The notes: generated by a model not told the origin, from the letters alone. A stretch of 64,000 nt of DNA from JAXMCK01 sp046349395 (GCA_046349395.1 JAXMCK010000006.1:248001-312000), one strand, 5' to 3'. Shown: positions 1-8,651, counted from the first letter of the stretch. Program-made: numbers and translations.

Positions 1-1
1 C

Positions 2-529
2 CACGCCGCCACACTCGGCAACGTCAAGCTGCCGGGCGGCCATACCGGTCCCGTCACCGTGTTCGGCACCGACCGGATCTGTCATCGCACGGCCGACGGC
101 CTCGCCGTCGACATCGCCCCGCAGGTGGCGGACCAGCTGGCCGAGGCGCTCGAAGGCGAGGCGACCTTCACGAGCGTGTCCGCCGGCGAAGGCTGCCCCT
201 CCTCGGACAGCGGCCAGGCGCTGCGCAGCGCCTTCGGCACCGGCGACGTGCTGGAGGTCGTGAGCATCGGCTGGAAGCCGTACCAGACGCCCGACGGCGA
301 CCGTTTCTCCCTGGCCTCCGTGCTCCGCGCCCGCCTCGTCGAGACCGGCTCCGGCAAGGTCGTGTGGGATGCCGTCTGCCCCCTGCCGACCGACGAGTTC
401 AAGGCGGCCACCAGCTTCGCCGACGATGTGGACGGCTCGCCGGCCCTGCAGCGGGCGCTGTCCACCGCCACCACGGTGTGCGCCCAGCAGTTCGCCGGAC
501 CGCTCGCCGTGGCGAGCCTCCTGAACTGA
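2..529 (+). CDS. Partial hypothetical protein (5' end outside window)
   Basis: The reading frame is open to the left edge, so the gene begins outside the window; an internal GTG at 59 is probably not the start. The visible 175 or so residues contain four cysteines and a segment LVETGSGKVVWDAVCPL, which resembles the pattern in secreted or lipoprotein-type envelope proteins where a substrate-independent beta strand ends in VVW. I do not recognise the family. Stop TGA is at 527-529, followed 72 bases later by the MttB-family gene. Function unknown. Confidence 0.6.
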   Translation, partial: HAATLGNVKLPGGHTGPVTVFGTDRICHRTADGLAVDIAPQVADQLAEALEGEATFTSVSAGEGCPSSDSGQALRSAFGTGDVLEVVSIGWKPYQTPDGDRFSLASVLRARLVETGSGKVVWDAVCPLPTDEFKAATSFADDVDGSPALQRALSTATTVCAQQFAGPLAVASLLN

Positions 530-572
530 AGGCCGCCCCCGCGCTAGTTTCGTAGCGGTGCCCGCGATAGAC

Positions 573-596
573 CCTCCCGACCAATCAGCCGGGAGG
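573..596 (+). promoter_or_regulatory. Hairpin covering the ribosome binding site of the MttB-family gene
   Basis: CCTCCCG (573-579) and CGGGAGG (590-596) are perfect reverse complements with a 10-base loop. The right arm contains the GGGAGG Shine-Dalgarno sequence of the gene that starts at 602. Folded RNA would hide the ribosome binding site. Whether this is used as a control (for example as an RNA thermometer or translational switch) is inference. Confidence 0.4.
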
Positions 597-601
597 CAGC
601 G

Positions 602-2128
602 ATGTCGGGCGAAGGCAGGCGGGGTGGACGCGAGGCGCGGCGGGCCGTTCGGACCTCGGTCGCCGTTCGATCGCTGCCGGCATTGCAGCGCAGGATCCCG
701 AACTACGAGGTCCTGAGCCCCGAGCAGATCGACCGCATCCACGACTGTGCCGTCGGCCTGCTGGAAACCATCGGCATCGAGTTCCGCGAGGACGAGGCGC
801 TGGCCAAGTGGCGCGACGCCGGCGCCGCGATCGACGGTGCGCGCGTCCGCATCGGGCGCGACCTCCTGATGGGCCTCGTCGCCAAGGCGCCGGAGCGCTT
901 CACGCTCAACGCCCGCAATCCGGCCCAGTCCGCCGAGATCGGCGGCGACACGATGGTGTTCGGTCCGACCTACGGCTCGCCCTTCGTCCGCGGCTTCGAC
1001 GGCGAGCGGCGCTACGGCACGATCGACGACCTGAACAACCTGCACAAGCTCGCCTACATGGCGCCGGCCCTGCAGAACACGGGCTCGGTCATCTGCGAGC
1101 CGGTCGACGTCGCCATCCCGAAGCGCCACCTGCACATCACGGCCTCGGCCATCCGCCACAGCGACAAGAGCTTCATGGGCCCGGTCACGGCACCCAGCCG
1201 GGCCGAGGACGCGGTCCGCATGTGCGAGATCGTCTTCGGCAAGGAGTTCGTCCACGACAACGCCGTCATGGTCGGCCTCGTCAACGGCAACTCGCCGCTG
1301 GTCTGGGACGCCACCATGATCGGGGCGCTCCGCGTCTACGCCCGCTCGGGCCAGGCGCTGGTCGTCGCCCCGTTCACGCTCGCCGGTGCCAACACGCCGG
1401 CTTCCGCCACCGCCACCGTCGCCGAGCTGATGGCCGAGGCGCTTTCCGCCATCGCCTACGCCCAGCTGGAGCGGCCGGGGGCGAAGATGATCCTCGGCAG
1501 CTTCCTCGCCGCCGTCTCGATGAAGTCCGGCGCACCCATGGCCGGCACCGGCGAGCTCGGCCTCATGAACCTGATGATCGGCCAGCTCGCCCGCCGCTAC
1601 AAACTACCCTGGCGCTCCTCGGGCATGTTGACCGGCTCCAAGATCACCGACGCCCAGGCCGGCTACGAGAGTGCCTTCAACATGCTCCCGATCATGCTGG
1701 CGGGTGCGAATTACGTCATGCACTGCGCCGGCTGGACCGAGGCCGGCCTCACCGCCTCCTATGCCAAGTTCATGCTCGATGCCGAGCAGATGGAGATGCT
1801 CTGGAAGTTCGGCCACGGCCCCCGCTTCGAGGACTTCGACGAGGCGATGGCAACCGTCGGCGAGGTCGGCCCGGGCGGCCACTTCCTCGGCACCGCCCAT
1901 ACCCAGGCCAACTTCCAGAACGCCTTCTTCATGTCCGACCTGTTCGACAACAACAGCTTCGAGCAGTGGCTGGCCGACGGTGCCAAGGACGCCGCCACCC
2001 GCGGCCTCGAAGCCGCCCGCCGCGCCCTGGACGGCTACTCGATGCCCGCCCTCGAAGCCGGCACGGAGCAGGCGCTCGCCGAGTTCATCGCCCGCCGCGA
2101 GAGCGAGCTGCCGGACACGCAGGACTGA
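602..2128 (+). CDS. Trimethylamine methyltransferase family protein (MttB-like, non-pyrrolysine)
   Basis: The 508-residue product matches the MttB/COG5598 superfamily in overall length and pattern, for example QIDRIHDCAVGLLETIGIEF near the N-terminus and GGHFLGTAHTQANFQ near the C-terminus. The family transfers a methyl group from methylated amines or betaines to a corrinoid protein. There is no in-frame amber codon, so this is a non-pyrrolysine member, of the type that includes glycine betaine methyltransferase MtgB; the substrate cannot be read from sequence. No corrinoid protein or methyl-accepting partner is next to it. Start ATG follows GGGAGG, which lies in a hairpin. The first 35 residues are basic and look like a non-conserved extension. 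Confidence 0.85.
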   Translation: MSGEGRRGGREARRAVRTSVAVRSLPALQRRIPNYEVLSPEQIDRIHDCAVGLLETIGIEFREDEALAKWRDAGAAIDGARVRIGRDLLMGLVAKAPERFTLNARNPAQSAEIGGDTMVFGPTYGSPFVRGFDGERRYGTIDDLNNLHKLAYMAPALQNTGSVICEPVDVAIPKRHLHITASAIRHSDKSFMGPVTAPSRAEDAVRMCEIVFGKEFVHDNAVMVGLVNGNSPLVWDATMIGALRVYARSGQALVVAPFTLAGANTPASATATVAELMAEALSAIAYAQLERPGAKMILGSFLAAVSMKSGAPMAGTGELGLMNLMIGQLARRYKLPWRSSGMLTGSKITDAQAGYESAFNMLPIMLAGANYVMHCAGWTEAGLTASYAKFMLDAEQMEMLWKFGHGPRFEDFDEAMATVGEVGPGGHFLGTAHTQANFQNAFFMSDLFDNNSFEQWLADGAKDAATRGLEAARRALDGYSMPALEAGTEQALAEFIARRESELPDTQD

Positions 2129-2163
2129 CGGCGCGGGTACGATCTGCTACCCTCGCCTCCGCT

Positions 2164-2727
2164 ATGTCTGTTCCTGCGCGCCGCCGCATGACCGCCGAAG
2201 AGTTCCTCGACTGGGCAATGGCCCAGCCGGAAGGCCGACGCTACGAGTTGGTCGCCGGTGAGGTTGTTGCGATGGCGCCCGAGCGTGCGACGCATGCTCG
2301 GGCCAAGGCCGCAGCGTTCGATGCTTTGCGCGCGGCCGTCATAGGTGCGGGGCTGCCATGTGAGGCTTTTGTCGATGGCATGGCCGTCCGCGTCGACGAC
2401 ACTACGGTCTACGAGCCCGACGTGCTCCTGCGCTGCGGCGATCCCGCCGACGGCGACTGCATCGAGATCGTCGATCCCGTCATCGTCGTCGAGGTCCTTT
2501 CGCCGTCGAGCGGCGGGCGCGACACCGGGGGGAAGCTTGAGGACTATTTCCGCCTGCCCTCCGTGCGCCACTACCTGATCATCAAGACGAGCAATCGGAC
2601 GCTGATCCACCACGCCCGCGACGAGGCTGGAGCGCTGCAGACCCGCATCGTTCGTACCGGCACGCTTGAACTACAGCCGCCTGGACTGTCGCTGGACGTA
2701 GAGAGCCTCTTCCCGCCGGGGGTCTGA
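2164..2727 (+). CDS. Uma2 family endonuclease-like protein (DUF820)
   Basis: The 187-residue product has the Uma2 fold signature: MTAEEFLDWA at the N-terminus, then GRRYELVAGEVVAMAP. PD-(D/E)XK-type residues are visible as Asp in YEPDVLL, Glu in VVEVLSPSS and Lys in GGKLEDYF. Uma2 proteins are restriction-endonuclease-like and common in cyanobacteria and some proteobacteria; their cellular role is not settled. It starts 35 bases after the MttB-family gene on the same strand, so co-transcription is possible, but nothing links the functions. Confidence 0.8.
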   Translation: MSVPARRRMTAEEFLDWAMAQPEGRRYELVAGEVVAMAPERATHARAKAAAFDALRAAVIGAGLPCEAFVDGMAVRVDDTTVYEPDVLLRCGDPADGDCIEIVDPVIVVEVLSPSSGGRDTGGKLEDYFRLPSVRHYLIIKTSNRTLIHHARDEAGALQTRIVRTGTLELQPPGLSLDVESLFPPGV

Positions 2728-2879
2728 GCGTCGCCCACCGACCCGGCGCCCGCCGCCGGCGATATTCCTGGCCCGGTGAGGATTCCCACATCCGCTCCTG
2801 CAGCACAGCGGCAAGCTCGCCGGTGCGGGCTTCGCCCGGATGAGGGCGCGGCCGCCGGCTTTCAGGCAGGAGAACGCGG

Positions 2880-3332
2880 ATGCTCGGTTTCAGGTCTGGC
2901 CAGACCGCTCTGGCGCTACTGACGCTCGCCACACTCTTGGGCACGCACGAAGCCTCGGCCCAGGTCCTGGCGACGGCGAGCCGGGTCGGCTACGCGACGG
3001 CACCCGGCAACATCCCGCTCACCGACGCGGGCAGCACGTCGCTGTCCTTCACCACCAGCGCCAACAACCAGAAGGTGGTCGTCACCTACTCGGCCACCTG
3101 CAGCGCCGGCTCGGTGTTCCTGCGGATCAAGGTCGACGGCCACGCGACAAGCCCCGACCAGCTCAGCACCTTCTGCAGCTGGGACTCGGCGCACAACACC
3201 GACAATGTCTCGGCCGCCCAGCAGGGTTTTTACGTCGTGCCGACCCACGGCACCCACAAGGTGACGGTCGTCGCCGACCCTGCCAGCTTCAACTTCTTCC
3301 TGCACGGCAGCACGACCGTGGTGCAGAAATAG
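2880..3332 (+). CDS. Small secreted protein of unknown function
   Basis: The 150-residue product starts with a clear Sec signal peptide (hydrophobic ALALLTLATLLG, predicted cleavage after ASA-Q). The mature part is rich in Ser, Thr and Asn and has two cysteines (TYSATCSAGS and STFCSWDS) that could form a disulfide. It looks like a small beta-sandwich exported protein. The ATG is preceded by GGCAGGAGAACGCGG, a good ribosome binding site. It converges with the exporter gene on the other strand with one base between the stops. Family not recognised. Confidence 0.65.
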   Translation: MLGFRSGQTALALLTLATLLGTHEASAQVLATASRVGYATAPGNIPLTDAGSTSLSFTTSANNQKVVVTYSATCSAGSVFLRIKVDGHATSPDQLSTFCSWDSAHNTDNVSAAQQGFYVVPTHGTHKVTVVADPASFNFFLHGSTTVVQK

Positions 3333-3333
3333 G

Positions 3334-4236
3334 TCAGCGAGCGGGTGCCGGCGGCTCCAGCGCGGCGCTGCCGTCCGCGTCCGCACCCGACCGTTCCCGC
3401 TGCAGGATGTAGAACCCGCTGCCGATGACGATGGCGGCCCCGATCAGCACGTCGGCGTTCGGCCGGTCGCCGAAGACGAGGTAGCCGATCACGATGGCGT
3501 AGAGGATCTGGCTGTACTGGAAGGGGGCGACGATGGCCGCTTTCCCGAGCTGGAACGCGCGCGCCACGATCAGGAAGGCGATGCCGCACAACGATCCTGC
3601 CAGCACCAGCAATCCGAGCTCGCTAGGCGTTGGCGTCTGCCAGACCCAGGGCAGCAACAGGGCAGTGCCGACGAAGATGGTCCCCTGGCCGCACAGGGTC
3701 AGCGACTCGACCGTCTCGTTCTCCATCCGCCGGATCATCGCGTAGCCGAACCCGTTGCAAAGCGAGTTCACCAGCGCCATCGCGGCACCGAGGCCGAGCA
3801 GGCCCGCCCCCGGCCGCAGGATGAACAGGACCCCGGCGAAGCCCACCACCACCGCGATCCACACCCGCCAGTCGACCCGCTCACCCAGCAGCGGCCGCGA
3901 CAGGGCGGCGACGACCAGCGGCTGGCTGAAGGCGATGGCGTAGGCCGTCGCCAGCGGCAGCAGCGAATAGGCGGCAAAGGCGCACACGCCGCCGATCAGC
4001 ATCGCCACGCCGCGCACCAGTTGCGGCTGCCAGCGATGCGGCGCCAGCCGCCACGCCCGGCCCCGTGCCACGGCGAAGATCGTCGGCGGCAAGAGAGCGA
4101 ACAGCGCCACGAAGCAGGCGATCTGGACCGGGTGAAGCCGCACGGCCAGCAGCTTCACCAGCGTGTCCATGACGTTGAAGGTGGCAAACGCCACCAGCGC
4201 CAGCGTGATCGCGAGAAGCGGCCGCCCCGCACTCAT
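3334..4236 (-). CDS. EamA family transporter (DMT superfamily)
   Basis: The 300-residue product has about ten hydrophobic segments arranged as two EamA repeats (for example NVMDTLVKLLAVRL in the first helix pair and VVAPFQYSQILYAIVIGYL near the end). EamA proteins are inner-membrane drug/metabolite exporters of unknown substrate unless studied. Start ATG overlaps the stop of the upstream paralogue by four bases (ATGA), so the two genes are translationally coupled. The C-terminus ends in a short soluble tail rich in Ala, Asp and Pro. Confidence 0.85.
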   Translation of the reverse strand: MSAGRPLLAITLALVAFATFNVMDTLVKLLAVRLHPVQIACFVALFALLPPTIFAVARGRAWRLAPHRWQPQLVRGVAMLIGGVCAFAAYSLLPLATAYAIAFSQPLVVAALSRPLLGERVDWRVWIAVVVGFAGVLFILRPGAGLLGLGAAMALVNSLCNGFGYAMIRRMENETVESLTLCGQGTIFVGTALLLPWVWQTPTPSELGLLVLAGSLCGIAFLIVARAFQLGKAAIVAPFQYSQILYAIVIGYLVFGDRPNADVLIGAAIVIGSGFYILQRERSGADADGSAALEPPAPAR

Positions 4237-5132
4237 GCCGGCACGGCCCGTACGGCCAGACGCTCGCGATGCAGCACGTAGAGACCGCTGGCGACGATGA
4301 TCAGCGCCCCTGTCAGCATGCGGGACGAGGGCACGTCGCCGAAGATGAGAAGACCCACGACGATCCCGTAGATCATCTGGCTGTACTGGAATGGCGCCAC
4401 GACTGCCGCCGGCGTCGAGCGGAAGGCCTGCGCCAGCAGCAGGAAGCCCGAGCCCGCGATGGTCCCGGCCGCCGCCGACATGCCGACCTGCTGCACCGAA
4501 GGAGATTGCCAAACGAAGGGAAGTGCGAGGGCGCTCACCATCGCCGTCATCGAGTTGCCGACCAGACCCAGGACCTCCACCGGCTCGCGGCTGCCGAGGC
4601 GGCGCACCAGGAGCATGTTCATCGAATGCGCCAGGGCACCCAAGAGGGCCACTAGTGCGGTGATCTCGAAGGCGTGGCTGCCCGGGGCCAGCACCACCAG
4701 CACGCCCAAGAACCCGACCCCGACCGCCATCCAGCGACGCCAGCCCACCGTCTCGCCCAGCACCGGCACCGAGAGTGCGGTGATCAGCAGCGGCGAGGCG
4801 AACAGGATGGCGTAGACATCCGCCAGCGCCATCCGGGGATAGCACCAGAAGATCGAGACCGTCCCGACATAGGAGATCGCCCACCGCGTCAGCTGCAGGC
4901 CCCAGAGGCGGGGCCGCAGCCGCCTGAGCCCGCCGCGCAGATAGCCGATCACCACCACGGCCAGCAACGCGAAGACCGAGTTCATCGCCAGCACCTGCAG
5001 CACGTGCAGCCGCTCGCCGAGCAACTTCACGAACACGTCCATGCAGGTGAACATGGCGAACGCCAGCAGCGCCAGACCGATGCCGAGCATCGGCGACCGC
5101 ACCTGCCCTGCCGCCGCGATCCGGACCGCCAT
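4233..5132 (-). CDS. EamA family transporter (DMT superfamily), paralogue of the next gene
   Basis: The 299-residue product has two EamA repeats and about ten membrane helices. It shares blocks with its downstream neighbour (MDVFVKLLGERLHVLQ against MDTLVKLLAVRLHPVQ, and VVAPFQYSQMIYGIVVGLL against VVAPFQYSQILYAIVIGYL), so the pair arose by tandem duplication. I chose the ATG at 5132 because an upstream start at 5228 would add 32 basic, low-similarity residues. The substrate is unknown; a paired arrangement could mean a heterodimeric exporter. Confidence 0.82.
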   Translation of the reverse strand: MAVRIAAAGQVRSPMLGIGLALLAFAMFTCMDVFVKLLGERLHVLQVLAMNSVFALLAVVVIGYLRGGLRRLRPRLWGLQLTRWAISYVGTVSIFWCYPRMALADVYAILFASPLLITALSVPVLGETVGWRRWMAVGVGFLGVLVVLAPGSHAFEITALVALLGALAHSMNMLLVRRLGSREPVEVLGLVGNSMTAMVSALALPFVWQSPSVQQVGMSAAAGTIAGSGFLLLAQAFRSTPAAVVAPFQYSQMIYGIVVGLLIFGDVPSSRMLTGALIIVASGLYVLHRERLAVRAVPA

Positions 5133-5352
5133 CTGGAAACCCCCGGATTTCCACCATGCCGCCCGTGACCCTGGCACCGCCACTGCTTTCGCGCGAGGGT
5201 CACCCCGGAGCGCGCCAAAGCCGACCACAGCGGCATTTCTGCCATGCCGCCGGACCGCCGCGGCATGTCGCGCGGTGACGGTAGGGCGCAGCGCCGGCAG
5301 GCGTTCCGCGCTTTACATCAATGTTCCATCATAGAGATGGGAAACTCGACCG

Positions 5353-7098
5353 ATGCAGCAGGCCAAGGACCCGGCGCTCAGCCCCAAGATCGTGATCGTC
5401 GGCGGCGTGGCCGGGGGTGCCTCCGCCGCCGCCCGTGCCCGCCGGGTCAACGAGCGCGCCCGCATCGTCGTCTACGAGCGCGACGCCTACATCTCCTTCG
5501 CGAACTGCGGCCTGCCCTACTATTTCGGCGGCGAGATCACCGACCGGAACTCGCTGCTCGTCGCCAGCCCCGAGCTGTTCGACGCCCGCTTCCGCATCGA
5601 GGTGAACGTCCGCCACGAGGTCCTCTCGATCGACCGGGCGGCACGCACCGTCACGGTGGAGGACCTCGCCACCGGCGGCCGCTTCGTCGAGACCTTCGAC
5701 AAGCTGATCCTCTCGCCCGGTGCGACGCCCATCATGCCGCCGCTGCCGGGCATGGACGCCATGGGCGTCTTCTCGCTCCGCACCATCGAGGACATGGACC
5801 GCATCGCGGCTGCCCTGCCCGACGCCCGAAGGGCGGTCGTCGTGGGTGCCGGCTATGTCGGGCTCGAAGTCGCCGAGCAGTTCGTCCGCCGCGGCCTCGA
5901 GGTCACCGTCGTCGAGTTGCAGCCGCAGATCCTGCCCTTCCTCGACCGCGAGATGGCCGAGCCTCTGCAGCGCGAGATCGAGGATCACGGCATCCGCCTG
6001 GAACTGGGCCAGAAGCTGGCCGGCATCGACACGGCGGGCGGTGCCGTCACCGCCGCCGTCCTGGCCGACGGCCGCCGTCTCGCCGCCGACCTTGTCCTCG
6101 TCGGCATCGGCGTGCGCCCGGTGAACGAACTGGCGAAGGCCGCCGGGCTCGACATCGGAGCTGCCGGCGGTATCGCCACCGACGCCTTCATGCGCACTTC
6201 CGATCCCGACATCTACGCCGTGGGCGATGCCGCCGAGTACCGGTTCGGCCCGACCGGTGCGCGCCAGCGGGTCCCCCTTGCCGGCATCGCCAACCGCACC
6301 GGCCGCCTCGCCGGCGAGCACGCCGCGACCGGCCACAGCCGCGAGGCCCCGGCCGCCTGGGGCACCTCGATCGTCCGCCTGTTCGGCGCCTCGGCCGGTG
6401 CCACCGGCCTCTCGCTCCGCACCGCGGCCGCCGCCGGCATCGAGGCCCGCGCCGTCCACGCCGTCGGCGGCCACCATGCCGGCTACTATCCGGGCGCTCA
6501 GACCCTGGCGCTGAAGCTCGTCTACGCCCCCGGCACCGGCAAGATCCTGGGGGCGCAGGCGGTCGGCGGTGCCGGCATCGACAAGCGCCTCGACATCCTG
6601 GCCACCGTCCTCCACTTCGGCGGCACGGTCGACGACCTCGCCGCCCTCGACCTCGCCTACGCCCCGCCCTTCGGCTCGGCCAAGGACCCGGTCCACATGG
6701 CGGCCTTCGCCGCCCAGAACGATCTCGACGGCCTCGTCCGCTTCGTCCTGCCCGAGACCGACCTCGCCCCCTACCAGGTGATCGACGTCCGCCAGCCCGA
6801 GGAGGCCGCCGGCAAGCCCCTGATCGACGCCCCGCACGCGCACGTCGTTCCTTTGGGCCAGCTCCGCTCGCGTCTTTCCGAGATCGACCCCGCGAAGCCT
6901 ACCGTGCTCACCTGCCGGACCGGCCTTCGCGCCTATGTCGCCGCCCGCATCCTGGCCCAGCACGGCTTCACCGACATCGCCAACCTCTCGGGCGGTGCCG
7001 CCATGCGCGACTACGCGCTGCGCCGCGGCAGCGGCGAGCCGACCGCCCACCGCCTGCCCGAGCCCGAGCATCTGGGGAATCTCGAAGCCCTCGGCTGA
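5353..7098 (+). CDS. FAD-dependent CoA-disulfide reductase fused to a rhodanese domain
   Basis: The 581-residue product has an N-terminal Rossmann motif VIVGGVAGGASAAARAR, then SFANCGLPYYFGG with the redox-active Cys52 typical of CoA-disulfide reductases/NADH oxidases, an NAD-binding motif VVVGAGYVGLEVAEQF, and FAD motif DIYAVGDAAE. Residues about 470-560 form a rhodanese domain with active Cys521 in TCRTGLRAY. Such fusions (CoADR-RHD) act on CoA persulfide, polysulfide or CoA disulfide in sulfur and thiol metabolism. It is a stand-alone gene. The IS110 element begins about 30 bases after its stop, so a former downstream operon partner could have been separated. Confidence 0.88.
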   Translation: MQQAKDPALSPKIVIVGGVAGGASAAARARRVNERARIVVYERDAYISFANCGLPYYFGGEITDRNSLLVASPELFDARFRIEVNVRHEVLSIDRAARTVTVEDLATGGRFVETFDKLILSPGATPIMPPLPGMDAMGVFSLRTIEDMDRIAAALPDARRAVVVGAGYVGLEVAEQFVRRGLEVTVVELQPQILPFLDREMAEPLQREIEDHGIRLELGQKLAGIDTAGGAVTAAVLADGRRLAADLVLVGIGVRPVNELAKAAGLDIGAAGGIATDAFMRTSDPDIYAVGDAAEYRFGPTGARQRVPLAGIANRTGRLAGEHAATGHSREAPAAWGTSIVRLFGASAGATGLSLRTAAAAGIEARAVHAVGGHHAGYYPGAQTLALKLVYAPGTGKILGAQAVGGAGIDKRLDILATVLHFGGTVDDLAALDLAYAPPFGSAKDPVHMAAFAAQNDLDGLVRFVLPETDLAPYQVIDVRQPEEAAGKPLIDAPHAHVVPLGQLRSRLSEIDPAKPTVLTCRTGLRAYVAARILAQHGFTDIANLSGGAAMRDYALRRGSGEPTAHRLPEPEHLGNLEALG

Positions 7099-7131
7099 GG
7101 CCGAAGCCGCTCACTGGTGCACCTTGGTGTC

Positions 7132-7330
7132 GGCGGATGCAGAGCCGCGAAGAGGCCTAGCATGCGCCGGCCCGAGCACCTGCCGTGACGGCCAAGGTCG
7201 CTTGCCGCTCGACGGCCCGCTTGAGACCCGCCGGACGGCAGGTGCCGGGAGAGCGGGACGGACCACAGGGTGAAGCGCCAGTGCTTGCCGGCCAGAGCGC
7301 CTGTCAGTGAGCGATCCGCACGATCTCCCG
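7132..7330 (+). ncRNA. Candidate bridge RNA region of the IS110 element
   Basis: In IS110-group elements the left end encodes a structured bridge RNA that guides the recombinase to target and donor DNA. Here 7171-7249 folds into a long stem: CCCG (7171-7174), a bulged A, then GCACCTGCCGT (7176-7186) pair with ACGGCAGGTGC (7235-7245) and CGGG (7246-7249), 15 pairs in all. Inside, GGCC (7190-7193) and GTCG (7197-7200) pair with CGAC (7210-7213) and GGCC (7214-7217). A stem carrying a large internal loop is the shape of a bridge RNA guide loop. That this RNA is made and works as a guide is inference, and its ends are not defined. Confidence 0.4.
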
Positions 7331-7368
7331 GCTCGGGTGACTGTAGCGCAACCCGAGGAGATCCTCAT

Positions 7369-8625
7369 ATGCCGTTGCATGCCGGTCTGGACTGGGGCGG
7401 TACCCGTCACGCCCTCTGTGTCGTCGACGGGATGGGGCAGGTCGTCGCCCGCTTCGAGGCCTGCCACGATGCGCAGGGCCTGGCCGAGATGCTGGCCCGG
7501 CTGCGACGGGCAGCCCCGCCGGCCGAGTTGCCCGTCGCTCTCGAGCGGCCTTCCGGCCTGATCGTCGATGCCCTGATCGAGGCCGGGCATCCGGTGATCC
7601 CGATCCACCCCAACGTGGTGAAAGCCTGCCGGCCCCGCTACCGGGCCGCCGGCGGCAAGAGCGATCCGGGCGATGCCTACCTGCTGGCGGATCTGCTGCG
7701 CACCGACGGGCACCGCTTCCAGCGGCTCGTACCCGCCTCGGACGAGATCAGAGCCCTGCGCGCGCTCGTCCGCGGCCGCGACGATCTGGTCGCCCACCGC
7801 GTGGCGCTCGCCAATCAGCTCCGCAGCCTCTTGGAAAGTTTCTGGCCCGGTGCGGCCGCCGTCTTCGCCGCCATCGACAGCCCGGTGGCACTCGCCTTCA
7901 TCGGCCGCTATCCGACCCCCGACAGCGCCAGCCGCCTGGGCGAGAAACGCTTGGCGGGGTTCATGGCCCAACACGCCTATTGCGGACGCCGCTCCCCGGC
8001 CGAGCTGCTCGCCCGGCTGCGGGCCGCCCCGACCGGCCTCGCCAGCGAGGCCGAAGCCGATGCCATCGCCGCTTGGCGATCCGTCTGCAAAGCAGCCGGT
8101 GGCGGAGCCACCGGAGGGGGAGAGCTCGCGCGCACCCTGGTCGCCGTCCTCGAGCGCCTCGTTACCGAGATCGCCAAGCTGTCCTCGCGCATCGAGCAGG
8201 CCGTGGCCGACCTGCCGGATGGGAGAATCGTCATGTCCTTCCCGCGCGCCGGACGCGTCTGTGCCGCCCAGGTCCTGGCCGAGCTCGGCGACGTCCGCGA
8301 GCGCTTCCCCACAGAGGACCAGCTCGCCGCCGAAGCCGGCGTCTGTCCGGTCACACACGCTTCCGGAAAGAGCCGCGGCGTCGTCTGGCGCTGGGCCTGC
8401 AACCACCGCCTCCGACGAGCGATAACCTGCTTCGCCGACAATTCCCGCCACGCTTCCGCCTGGGCCGCCGCCATCTATCGCAAAGCTCGCGACCGAGGCT
8501 GCAAGCACCCACACGCCATCCGCATCCTCGCCCGCGCCTGGGTCCGCGTCCTCTGGCGCGCATGGCACGAACGCACCCCCTATGACCCCGACCGCCACGC
8601 CGCAGCCCGTAACCTCGCAACCTGA
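7369..8625 (+). CDS. IS110 family transposase (DEDD recombinase)
   Basis: The 418-residue product has the RuvC-like DEDD residues of IS110 enzymes: Asp8 (HAGLDWGG), Glu59 (VALERPSGL), Asp99 and Asp102 (KSDPGDAYLLADLL). The C-terminal Transposase_20 domain includes FPRAGRVCAAQVLAELGD and the conserved Ser332 in THASGKSRGV, the position of the IS110 catalytic serine. I chose ATG 7369 because GAGGAG lies just upstream; an earlier in-frame start at 7270 would add 33 unrelated residues. The gene is intact, so the element may be active. It is longer than IS621 TnpA (326 residues). Confidence 0.92.
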   Translation: MPLHAGLDWGGTRHALCVVDGMGQVVARFEACHDAQGLAEMLARLRRAAPPAELPVALERPSGLIVDALIEAGHPVIPIHPNVVKACRPRYRAAGGKSDPGDAYLLADLLRTDGHRFQRLVPASDEIRALRALVRGRDDLVAHRVALANQLRSLLESFWPGAAAVFAAIDSPVALAFIGRYPTPDSASRLGEKRLAGFMAQHAYCGRRSPAELLARLRAAPTGLASEAEADAIAAWRSVCKAAGGGATGGGELARTLVAVLERLVTEIAKLSSRIEQAVADLPDGRIVMSFPRAGRVCAAQVLAELGDVRERFPTEDQLAAEAGVCPVTHASGKSRGVVWRWACNHRLRRAITCFADNSRHASAWAAAIYRKARDRGCKHPHAIRILARAWVRVLWRAWHERTPYDPDRHAAARNLAT

Positions 8626-8651
8626 CCATCCAAAGCTGGACACAGGGTGTC

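Larger units (their letters stand above)
7126..8651 (+). mobile_element. IS110-family insertion sequence, about 1.5 kb
   Basis: The element has one DEDD transposase gene (7369-8625), a left non-coding region of about 240 bases and a right end of about 20 bases, which is the plan of the IS110 group. No terminal inverted repeats are seen, as expected for that group. The hexamer GGTGTC occurs at 7126-7131 and 8646-8651 and is my best guess for the duplicated core at both ends, but a six-base match in these short flanks could be chance. The element sits between the CoA-disulfide reductase and GNAT genes and leaves both intact. The exact ends are uncertain by tens of bases. Confidence 0.55.

Noticed and set aside
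602..2128. Pyrrolysine-containing trimethylamine methyltransferase
   Set aside because: There is no in-frame TAG codon, so this is a non-pyrrolysine member of the family.
5329..7071. A 580-codon open frame antisense to the CoA-disulfide reductase gene
   Set aside because: Shadow of a GC-rich gene; the plus strand has FAD, NAD and rhodanese motifs.
7108..7313. Nine-base inverted repeat CGCTCACTG (7108-7116) / CAGTGAGCG (7305-7313) as the outer stem of the bridge RNA
   Set aside because: The left arm lies outside my best left boundary of the element and the arms are nearly 190 bases apart; chance pairing is possible, so I did not use it to set the RNA ends.
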